From positions 1 through 6,974 of the forward strand of contig CACYDK010000111.1 of assembly GCA_902773155.1 (NCBI GenBank): DNA of 6,974 nt, read 5' to 3'. The stretch is from an uncultured Ruminococcus sp. Lineage in GTDB: Bacteria; Bacillota; Clostridia; Oscillospirales; Acutalibacteraceae. Under the pieces are notes generated by a model. The model saw nothing but the letters and a program-made list of their open reading frames with translations. It made no database searches and had not been told where the DNA came from. Of the stretch, positions 1-6,419 are shown piece by piece. The position numbers were made by a program, and so were the translations under genes. Numbering within the stretch: the stretch's first letter is position 1; the number at the start of each line of letters is the position of its first letter.

Positions 1-1375
1 ATTCCATACCGCGGCCGTTGTTAATAACCATTAATCTGATATTCTTCCCAACGTGTCTGATTCCAAGAGAATTCATATCATAGAAGAAGGAAAGGTCTCC
101 GACAACGCCGAAATAACACTTGTTCGGATTGGATAGCGACGCACCTATTAACGCCGATGTATTGCCCTCTATACCGAATCCGCCTGTGTTACAGTAGCTT
201 CTAAGGCTTTTGGGGCCTTCAAACATATTCCACGAGCGAAGCGAATTAAGAATTCCCACGTGAAGTACCGCGTTTTCGGGAAGCTTGTCAATTGTATGCT
301 GAGCGATCCAAAGGTTAGAAAAAGGAAGCTCGGGGATCTTGCTTCTGACAGAATCGCAAATATTCTTCCATGCATCGTAGTATGACGTCTCTTTCTTTGA
401 GCCCATAGAAGCGTATTCGGAGAAGAAGTGAAGCTCGCTCATCTGGTAAACGTTGGTAAGCTTTTTAAAATAATCCCTTACCGCACCGTCGGAGTTGACT
501 CTCCATACATTTTTGGGTCTGATTTTCAGATATGCACCGGAAATCTCGCCAATATGCACGAGCAAATCAGGTGATTTAAGAGCGGAATCAAATAATTCCT
601 GTCCGCACACGATCGATGGGAACACCCTGTATTTTCCGTGATAGTTACTCGTTCTGTCGCAGAAAACAACTCCGTTGTTGTTTTCGCAGAAGCGCTCGAT
701 AGCATTCTCCGTGGCCTTATCAAACTCAGAGTGAGCTCCGATAAACACAGCAACATTAGACGCCTGGATTTCGGGGAGCTTGTCCTCGTAGGTGTACCTG
801 TGGAATACTGTAACGGGAGCGATCGTTTTTGCGGTATATTTGTGTCCGTATGAAGATACGAAATTGATATGTACCGGACCGCCTCCGTCTTTTTTCAGTT
901 CAAGCAGAGCTTCGTTGATCCTCAGAGCGCAACCCCATTCATCATCGGAGGATTTCACTCTGGGCACCTGAACGCTCAGCTTAACAATATCGTTAAGCTG
1001 TGTTCTTCTGTCAAGCATCTGCGGAGCAAGCTGACCGATATTTGTTTCGGGCATTGAGGCAGTTATCGCAAGCACGGGAAGCTTACGGTAAAAAGCCTCG
1101 GTCAATCCGGGAAGATAGTTTCTTGAGGCGGTAGCTCCCGTACAGGAGATAACGACCGGCTCTCCGGTTTCCTCGGCCATTCCGCAGGCCAGATACGCAG
1201 CGGAACGCTCATCGACAACAGAATACATCTCAAAATACGGGTCATTCTGCAAGCTGGCGACAAAAACAGCGTTGGTCGCGCCGGGACTAGCGATGACTCT
1301 CTTTATTCCGTGCTGTTTCAAAAGATAAATAATTATCTGTATATTCCTTTCATCACAGCAATACATATTATCCAT
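1..1375 (-). CDS. MenD-like thiamine-diphosphate-dependent enzyme, 3'-partial (runs off left edge)
   Basis: Reading from ATG at 1375 gives 458 uninterrupted residues to the window edge with no stop, so the C-terminus is missing (family members are usually about 550-600 residues). The protein looks like a 2-oxoacid decarboxylase/carboligase of the MenD/acetolactate-synthase superfamily. Visible in order: an N-terminal pyrimidine-binding domain (about 10-175) with SPGATN at 30-35, DERSAA at 55-60 whose Glu56 matches the catalytic cofactor-activating glutamate, and GPVHINF at 166-172; a central domain (about 190-330); then a pyrophosphate-binding domain with NTGGFGIEGN at 396-405 and the metal/ThDP motif GDLSFFYDMN at 426-435 closing with NN at 452-453. 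GDLS-x-x-YDxN and VHIN are more like MenD than acetolactate synthase. However, arginines expected in MenD at SPGSR, ADRP and NRG read SPGAT, ASMP and NTG here, so menaquinone synthesis is doubtful. The start has AAGGAG 8 bases upstream and overlaps the flippase stop by one base (TAATG), implying translational coupling. The substrate is unknown; a sugar or side-chain precursor role is inferred from context. Confidence 0.88.
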   Translation of the reverse strand, partial: MDNMYCCDERNIQIIIYLLKQHGIKRVIASPGATNAVFVASLQNDPYFEMYSVVDERSAAYLACGMAEETGEPVVISCTGATASRNYLPGLTEAFYRKLPVLAITASMPETNIGQLAPQMLDRRTQLNDIVKLSVQVPRVKSSDDEWGCALRINEALLELKKDGGGPVHINFVSSYGHKYTAKTIAPVTVFHRYTYEDKLPEIQASNVAVFIGAHSEFDKATENAIERFCENNNGVVFCDRTSNYHGKYRVFPSIVCGQELFDSALKSPDLLVHIGEISGAYLKIRPKNVWRVNSDGAVRDYFKKLTNVYQMSELHFFSEYASMGSKKETSYYDAWKNICDSVRSKIPELPFSNLWIAQHTIDKLPENAVLHVGILNSLRSWNMFEGPKSLRSYCNTGGFGIEGNTSALIGASLSNPNKCYFGVVGDLSFFYDMNSLGIRHVGKNIRLMVINNGRGME

Positions 1376-2844
1376 TACGCAGTCTCCTTACTCTTTTCTT
1401 TCTTTAAACTTCCCAGGGATTTAAAATAAGCGATGATTCTTTTTCTCATCACGATCGCCGCCGCGATCAACAATAATACAATCAAGTATCTCACGATCAT
1501 AAACGGATATGTCGCCATTAACGCAAAACCGCAGGCCATAAATGAAATTGAAATAATCAGTATATTTCTGAGCCTGTAAACCTTGACCCCGTTCAGATTC
1601 TTTTTCAGGATCCTTGTCATAAAAACGTAATGCATGAGAGCAAACATAATATAACAGAATAAGGTTGTATAACCGGCAGCGAGATATCCGAAAAGGCCTA
1701 TAAAGATGTAATTTGTAGCAATATTAAATACAGCGCCTAAAACAGTTGCTACAGAAATGTAAATCGTCTTTTCGTAGTAAAACTCAAATACACTGTAAAA
1801 CGTATACATGTACGTAAAGAAAACGCTCATTGAAACAGGGGGTATAACCCAGATCGCGTCCAAATACTCAACAGGCGCAAAGGCTCTTATTATTTCCGGA
1901 GCCAAGACAATTAAAAACAGATTTACCACAGCTACAAAAATAAAAGATGGTTCGGAAACCTTTGAAAATTTCCCCAGTTGCTTGTCTCTGATATTCTTAA
2001 ACAGCCACGGCTCTATAGTTTTTAAAAGAGCAGTACTAAGCGTCGACATTATCAGAGAAATCGAGTAAGCCAAAGTATAAAAACCGGCTTCACGTTCACC
2101 AACCATTCTGGCGATCATGATACGATCCGCTCCGTTTAGAATTGATGTAGACAAATAATGAGGAATTAGGGGCAAATTGAACTTTATGGCATATTTCCAG
2201 TACTTCTTATGGAAAAAGACCTTTCCCTTTTTCATCATAATAGCAAACAGCACTATGTATAAAGCGGCATACACGACTATTGTGCTTATGATGCGGGCGG
2301 TTACCTTGTCGTCAAAAATTATAACTGCGGCTATTCCGGCCAAGGGACGCAAAATCGAGGAAACAACAGTGACCAGAACCAGCTTTCTGTATTTGTAATC
2401 GACTCTTTGGTCGGTCGACCAAAACGTACATACCGCGACAAGCCAGACATCTACCGGAATTGACAAAAGCTGGAGCGTGTTGAGTTCGAATAATCCGCAA
2501 AAAAACGAATTAAATACTCCGAACACAACAAACCAGAAGGCGGACAGCGTTGTGGTAAGTCCTAAAAGCGAGGAAGAAAAAACATTTTTATCCTTTTCAA
2601 ACTTTACAAGACCCTGAACATATACGCCAAGCGACAACTGTAACGTAATAAATACGGTAAGAATCGTGTCCCATGACGTATATACTCCGTAGGCGCCGTA
2701 TTCAGCGCTGTTCAGGAGCCTGGTAAAGATAGGCGTTGTGATAAATGATATTCCCTTTTGCAAAAAGGAGCATATCATAAACCAAAGCGACGCTCTCACC
2801 TGAACAGGCAGTCCGTTGTATTTATTCAATAGTTTTTTCAGCAT
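1375..2844 (-). CDS. Wzx-type polysaccharide flippase (MOP/MATE superfamily)
   Basis: A 489-residue, strongly hydrophobic protein of the usual length for O-antigen/exopolysaccharide flippases, which move undecaprenyl-diphosphate-linked repeat units from the inner to the outer face of the cytoplasmic membrane. About 12-14 membrane segments can be seen, for example near 17-38, 57-77, 92-115, 155-177, 185-203, 255-277, 300-318, 330-350, 362-383, 388-408, 425-445 and 448-466. Family-typical stretches are the early FITTPIFTRLLNSAEYG (34-50) and the central NLPLIPHYLSTSILNGADR (223-241) followed by GEREAGFYTLAYSIS (249-263), where the Asp-Arg and the Gly-x-Tyr block recur in Wzx proteins. The tail (467-489) is rich in Lys/Arg and likely cytoplasmic. 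The gene starts 34 bases after the pyruvyl transferase stop, and its stop codon overlaps the next gene's start. Which repeat unit it carries cannot be read from the sequence. Confidence 0.93.
   Translation of the reverse strand: MLKKLLNKYNGLPVQVRASLWFMICSFLQKGISFITTPIFTRLLNSAEYGAYGVYTSWDTILTVFITLQLSLGVYVQGLVKFEKDKNVFSSSLLGLTTTLSAFWFVVFGVFNSFFCGLFELNTLQLLSIPVDVWLVAVCTFWSTDQRVDYKYRKLVLVTVVSSILRPLAGIAAVIIFDDKVTARIISTIVVYAALYIVLFAIMMKKGKVFFHKKYWKYAIKFNLPLIPHYLSTSILNGADRIMIARMVGEREAGFYTLAYSISLIMSTLSTALLKTIEPWLFKNIRDKQLGKFSKVSEPSFIFVAVVNLFLIVLAPEIIRAFAPVEYLDAIWVIPPVSMSVFFTYMYTFYSVFEFYYEKTIYISVATVLGAVFNIATNYIFIGLFGYLAAGYTTLFCYIMFALMHYVFMTRILKKNLNGVKVYRLRNILIISISFMACGFALMATYPFMIVRYLIVLLLIAAAIVMRKRIIAYFKSLGSLKKEKSKETA
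1384..1389 (-). promoter_or_regulatory. Ribosome binding site of the MenD-like gene
   Basis: On the minus strand this reads AAGGAG, 8 bases before the ATG at 1375. It lies within the last codons of the flippase gene. It supports the ATG at 1375 over the in-frame ATG three codons later at 1366. Confidence 0.75.
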
Positions 2845-2852
2845 ATTCTCAG

Positions 2853-2856
2853 TCCT
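2853..2856 (-). promoter_or_regulatory. Ribosome binding site of the flippase gene
   Basis: The minus strand reads AGGA, 8 bases before the ATG at 2844, in the 34-base gap after the pyruvyl transferase gene. It is weaker than the sites of the neighbouring genes but well spaced. Confidence 0.5.
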
Positions 2857-2878
2857 GTCTAAAGTCCGCGCCTAAGGA

Positions 2879-3928
2879 TCATTTGAGTGAAGAAGCAATA
2901 AAATCCTTGCCAGTTTGGCAGTATTCTCTAAGCTTTGAGTTGACCGCTTCCCAATTGATTTGCGAAGCGGAAAGCGCGGCGTCATATCTGATTATCTCAC
3001 GATCCTGAAGATCAAGGAGAGAAAGCAGCTCTTTCATCCTTGTGTTTCTCTCGGTATTCATATCGCTGTAAAACGGCTTGTTATACAGGACGGAAAACGC
3101 GGTAGCATGGAACGAATTTGTAAACACACATTCGCTGTTATGAACAAGCCACAGAAATTCGTCGGGCGATATAGAATTGAGCCCGATACAGCCCTTGTGT
3201 TTTTTTACGGAATTTGTGAGGATCGCGACCCGTAGTCCGCGTTCCTTGGCATAGGCAACCGCTTTATCGATCAAGCGATTATCCTTGTTAAATTTATATA
3301 TCAATACAAAAGGTTCCTTAAGCTTATCTACGGGTTTTTCGACCTTTTGCCATTCATTTTTGGATAGTAAAAATACCGGATCGGGAACTACCGTACATTC
3401 TCTGCCGGTAACTGATTTAATAAGCTCAGCCGCTGAGGATTCTCTTACGGAGATATCGTAAAAACTTTCCGTTCTTTTCAGCCATTGCTTTTCCTTATCC
3501 GACAGCTCTGTAACGCCGATACTGGCGGCGTACGAGAGCTTTTTTTCGTCGCTGAGAAAGTCCAGCAAGAAGTTATTATCGTAGCCAACTATCTCTCCGT
3601 TCCAAACCTGGTCGCTTCCGACAAAGCACTTATCTACAGTCCCGGCCTCGTCAAACGGAATCAGATTGATATTATCCTCCAGAAAACGTCTGAATTTTAA
3701 TTCTTTTTTCTTTCCGGAGCGATGAGTTAGTATTAAATAAACAGCTTTCTTAGGATTTCTAAAATCAATCTTTCTGCTGTATCTTTTTTTAAACAAAGGA
3801 CTCAAGTAGTCCAATACTCCTACGGAGTCGTCTTTGCGGTTTTTTCGCAGATAATCATAAAGCGCGAAGGTTTGCAGTGACGCGCCGTAATTGATTGCTC
3901 TGTGAAATGTCAAAGTTGCAATTTTCAT
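2879..3928 (-). CDS. Polysaccharide pyruvyl transferase family protein
   Basis: A 349-residue soluble protein of the polysaccharide pyruvyl transferase family (PF04230; relatives CsaB, WcaK, GumL, ExoV). Characterised members transfer a pyruvate ketal from phosphoenolpyruvate to a sugar of a lipid-linked glycan, adding a negative charge. Visible family signatures: N-terminal TFHRAINYGASLQTFAL (7-23), GSDQVWN (104-110), SYAASIG (132-138), VPDPVFLL (181-188) and the C-terminal FTNSFHATAFSVLYNKPF (269-286), including the conserved SFH and a following Thr/Phe/Ser pattern. Length is normal. I chose ATG at 3928 rather than the in-frame TTG at 3940, because that TTG sits on the TTGAGG ribosome binding site and the family begins right at MKIA. 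The gene starts 17 bases after the Wzy-like gene and precedes the flippase, so it probably acts on the repeat unit before export. Some relatives may have other transferase roles, so the exact acceptor and chemistry are inferred. Confidence 0.9.
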   Translation of the reverse strand: MKIATLTFHRAINYGASLQTFALYDYLRKNRKDDSVGVLDYLSPLFKKRYSRKIDFRNPKKAVYLILTHRSGKKKELKFRRFLEDNINLIPFDEAGTVDKCFVGSDQVWNGEIVGYDNNFLLDFLSDEKKLSYAASIGVTELSDKEKQWLKRTESFYDISVRESSAAELIKSVTGRECTVVPDPVFLLSKNEWQKVEKPVDKLKEPFVLIYKFNKDNRLIDKAVAYAKERGLRVAILTNSVKKHKGCIGLNSISPDEFLWLVHNSECVFTNSFHATAFSVLYNKPFYSDMNTERNTRMKELLSLLDLQDREIIRYDAALSASQINWEAVNSKLREYCQTGKDFIASSLK

Positions 3929-3934
3929 ATTTGA

Positions 3935-3938
3935 CCTC
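3935..3938 (-). promoter_or_regulatory. Ribosome binding site that fixes the pyruvyl transferase start
   Basis: The minus strand reads GAGG (within TTGAGG), 6 bases before ATG at 3928. An in-frame TTG at 3940 would give a protein four residues longer but would place the start on this site, so the ATG is preferred. Confidence 0.6.
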
Positions 3939-3945
3939 AATACGA

Positions 3946-5226
3946 TTATTCGACATTATATAGACATAAGCTGTACCGGTTTATCCATGAAAAACGTATG
4001 CCCCAATAAACCCACAGCCATTCAATAGCCACAACGCTACTGGGACTCAACAGACAAAGCACGAAGGCTATGTCGATAGCGGCAAAGGATATCATAGTTT
4101 GCTTATAGTCATCGTTTTCTTCTTCACGGATGAATTTAAACAGCTTTTTAACCTGAGAAAAATAAACCGCATAATACGCTATTCCGAACACCGCGCCATA
4201 TTCGGTGAGTATCAAAAGCCACCAGTTATGCAAATCATATACTCCGAGCGTGTTGTATACGTGATTTGCTGCTGCAGAGCTGTTGCCGCAGCCAACACCG
4301 AAACCCAGTGAATTAATTATCATCAAAAACGCGTTTTTTAACGAATTGGTTCTAGAGATATTAGAAATGGACTCACTGGACTTTTGTCCCGTAAAATAGA
4401 AAAACTCATAAAGAGAATTGCTGATATTATCCCAAAACAGAACAAAAAAGAGTATTACCGCAGAAAGCGCCATAAACAACAGAACCGTTTGCGCCTTAGT
4501 TATTCTGCGCTTCATTTTGAATCCCATATGAACCGCGATACCGATTATTAATCCGATAACATTCGCGCGGGAATCCGTCATCAGAAGTATGGGAAAGCTC
4601 AATACCGCAAGTCCGATATATGTTAGCTTTTTTAACTTGGATTCGTCAAAAAGCATCGGGAAAAGCAAAAGCAAAGCAAAGGTAATAAACAAAGCAAGGT
4701 TGTTGGTATTACCGAAAGCAAAAACAGGAGCTCGTTTTTCTACAAAGGAATACATTTTTAAGAAGCGGGCATTTATGACAAAAAGATAATTGCCGGTTTG
4801 CATCTCGTACCAGCCCCAGATTGACGAAACAGCCAACATAATACCGGTAACAACGCGATAATACCGCATAATGTTCAAAATCCCTGAGAAACCAAGAAAC
4901 AAAACCATTATCAAAAAGCCGATTATCAGGTAAATCATTCCATTGATCCATTTTTCCTGATCCGCTACCCAAAAGACTGACAGTCCTGCATATACCAACA
5001 GTAGGAACCAAAATAAGTAGACCTTTTTTGTTTCGACAGATATTACTATCTTCGTTCCAGAGATCAATCCCGCCGCAACAAGGAGGATAAGCATAATGCG
5101 AACCGGAGAAAGTAAGAATCCGGTGAAGGCTATATATATTGCCCCGGAACCCCAAACGGCGCAAAAACAAAAAACCGACATCACTATCATATTGAACTTG
5201 GATTTTTCAATAATTCGATTTCTCAT
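3946..5226 (-). CDS. O-antigen ligase/polymerase family membrane protein (likely Wzy)
   Basis: A 426-residue integral membrane protein with about 12 hydrophobic segments (roughly 12-35, 41-60, 68-86, 96-113, 121-139, 173-195, 198-216, 219-236, 246-266, 336-356, 376-394, 398-414). Members of this family (PF04932-like) either polymerise flipped repeat units (Wzy) or ligate glycans to an acceptor, acting at the outer face of the membrane. Supporting motifs: FGNTNNLALF (171-180), TDSRAN (217-222) with the typical Ser-Arg at a membrane end, GFGVGCGN (308-315), and LHNWWLLILTEYGAVFG (332-348), the His-Asn then Glu-x-Gly pattern common in these proteins. A hydrophilic loop of about 65 residues (267-333) between two membrane segments matches the large external loop of the family. 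ATG at 5226 has a perfect AGGAGG five bases upstream, and an in-frame TAG just beyond it rules out a longer form. The adjacent flippase favours a polymerase role; sequence alone cannot separate Wzy from ligase. Confidence 0.85.
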   Translation of the reverse strand: MRNRIIEKSKFNMIVMSVFCFCAVWGSGAIYIAFTGFLLSPVRIMLILLVAAGLISGTKIVISVETKKVYLFWFLLLVYAGLSVFWVADQEKWINGMIYLIIGFLIMVLFLGFSGILNIMRYYRVVTGIMLAVSSIWGWYEMQTGNYLFVINARFLKMYSFVEKRAPVFAFGNTNNLALFITFALLLLFPMLFDESKLKKLTYIGLAVLSFPILLMTDSRANVIGLIIGIAVHMGFKMKRRITKAQTVLLFMALSAVILFFVLFWDNISNSLYEFFYFTGQKSSESISNISRTNSLKNAFLMIINSLGFGVGCGNSSAAANHVYNTLGVYDLHNWWLLILTEYGAVFGIAYYAVYFSQVKKLFKFIREEENDDYKQTMISFAAIDIAFVLCLLSPSSVVAIEWLWVYWGIRFSWINRYSLCLYNVE

Positions 5227-5231
5227 TGCAC

Positions 5232-5237
5232 CCTCCT
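5232..5237 (-). promoter_or_regulatory. Strong ribosome binding site of the Wzy-like gene
   Basis: The minus strand reads a full AGGAGG, 5 bases before the ATG at 5226. It lies in the 50-base gap (5227-5276) that is the longest intergenic space in the window. I see no terminator or convincing promoter in that gap. Confidence 0.8.
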
Positions 5238-5276
5238 ATCTTCATTTTCACGTTTAATACCTCACCAATGGTATGT

Positions 5277-6419
5277 TTATAATCGACGCTCGATTACATT
5301 TTTATATATGTCCGTTAATTGTTTTGATATAGCTTCGGGAGAAAACATTTTTCGGATTGTTTCGCTGATTTTTTCGGACGAGTAATTATCATAGTTCTCA
5401 TAAAGCCCTATCATAGCGTTTACGGCCTGTTCTTTGTTGTCCACGTCGATGTAATATCCGAAATCCTCGCACATAAACTCATCGGGGCCGCCGCATTTTG
5501 TGGCGATAACGGGCATTCCGGCCGCCAATGCTTCAATATACACAACTCCAAAGGTCTCATTCGCTGAAAGCAATGCGAACGCGTCTGATTTCTTATATTC
5601 TTCGGCAATTTCCTCTCTGCCTACCAATCCTCTGAGAATCACGACATCCTCAAGCTTATTTTCGCTTACAAGAGAACGAATCTTATCTTCCTCCTGTCCT
5701 CCTCCGAAAACAACCAATCTTGAGCCGGGATATTTTTTATAAAACTCAGCAAAAGCGGAAACAAGCAAATCCATGCGCTTCCTTTTAATAAAATGTGCCG
5801 CAGAAACAAATGTAAAGATTTCCTTATTCTTTTTCGGCTTATCAGCCGGGCAGAACATATCGGTATCCACGATATTGGGAATTACAATACTGTCGATCCC
5901 GGTTTTCTCCATAATACTGTTTTTTAAAGCTGAACTAACAGCAATAACTCTGTCGGCAGCTGAATACGCTTCTTTCGCCATTTTCAGCAGGTCGGGCTGT
6001 ATATGCTCTTGATTCATTACGCTATAGTGCTCGGTGATAACCAACGGTAGCTTGTGTTTTTGCGCCAGATTTGCAGCCATGCGGCCTTGTCTTGTAAAAT
6101 GAGCATGGATAATATCGGGTTTCTCTCCGTTTTTATACGCCTTATTATACAACCGTTCTAAGGCCTTTGCGCCTATGGAACAGTATAACGAGTGAGATAC
6201 CCTACCGAGCGGAATGCTTATGATATGGCAATCGACACCGTCGCGGTCAACGCGTGAATAACCCCAATGACGCCATCTTCTTATGGAACGCATATCCACA
6301 ACAAGCATTTTCACATCATGACCTGCTTTGACAAGTGCAGAAGCCTGATCTAATTCAAATATTCCATGCGTCGGATAAAATGAATTAGGTATACCACGGC
6401 TTATTAATGCAATGTTCAT
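5277..6419 (-). CDS. Family 4 glycosyltransferase (GT-B fold)
   Basis: A complete 380-residue retaining-type glycosyltransferase that would transfer a sugar from a nucleotide-sugar donor to the growing lipid-linked repeat unit in the cytoplasm. The N-terminal acceptor domain begins MNIALISRGIPNSFYPTHGI (1-20) with the early glycine loop, and contains IIHAHFTRQGRMAANLA (103-119) followed by PLVITEHYS (125-133). The linker VIPNIVDTDMF (179-189) leads to the C-terminal donor domain with FIKRKRMDLLVSAF (210-223), VVFGGGQEED (236-245) and the donor-binding E-x7-E motif, Glu288 to Glu296, inside SANETFGVVYIEALAAGMPV (285-304). Length and domain order are normal for GT4. Its ATG overlaps the stop of the preceding glycosyltransferase as ATGA, suggesting coupled translation. 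Its ribosome binding site is an unusual G-rich tract within that gene. Donor and linkage specificity cannot be predicted; many GT4 enzymes of this N-terminal style occur in clostridial surface-polysaccharide loci. Confidence 0.93.
   Translation of the reverse strand: MNIALISRGIPNSFYPTHGIFELDQASALVKAGHDVKMLVVDMRSIRRWRHWGYSRVDRDGVDCHIISIPLGRVSHSLYCSIGAKALERLYNKAYKNGEKPDIIHAHFTRQGRMAANLAQKHKLPLVITEHYSVMNQEHIQPDLLKMAKEAYSAADRVIAVSSALKNSIMEKTGIDSIVIPNIVDTDMFCPADKPKKNKEIFTFVSAAHFIKRKRMDLLVSAFAEFYKKYPGSRLVVFGGGQEEDKIRSLVSENKLEDVVILRGLVGREEIAEEYKKSDAFALLSANETFGVVYIEALAAGMPVIATKCGGPDEFMCEDFGYYIDVDNKEQAVNAMIGLYENYDNYSSEKISETIRKMFSPEAISKQLTDIYKNVIERRL

Noticed and set aside
526..1057. Short open frames on both strands within 526-1057
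   Set aside because: They lie inside the MenD-like gene, whose single long minus-strand frame carries cofactor motifs and is open across the whole region; the short frames show no recognisable protein character.
3784..3790. Run of seven A (coding sense) in the pyruvyl transferase gene, considered as a programmed frameshift site
   Set aside because: The reading frame (TTT AAA AAA AGA) does not give a standard slippery heptamer, the zero frame continues through all family motifs, and no useful alternative product is apparent.
3929..3940. TTG at 3940 as the start of the pyruvyl transferase
   Set aside because: It coincides with the TTGAGG ribosome binding site of the ATG at 3928, and family proteins begin at the MKIA position.
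4709..5170. A 153-codon open frame on the minus strand inside the Wzy-like gene
   Set aside because: It is a shifted frame of the membrane protein gene, has an unnatural Cys/Arg-rich composition, no family resemblance and no need for a separate gene; the frame from 5226 has clear motifs and a perfect ribosome binding site.
5221..5250. Possible leader peptide starting at a GTG upstream of the Wzy-like gene
   Set aside because: It would be about 14 codons, overlaps the real gene start in another frame and has no ribosome binding site of its own; the AGGAGG is placed for the ATG at 5226.
5257..5274. Inverted repeat (atacc ... ggtat) in the gap before the Wzy-like gene, considered as a terminator or operator
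   Set aside because: The stem is only 5 pairs around an 8-base loop, with low GC and no T-run following in the direction of transcription. It is too weak to call.
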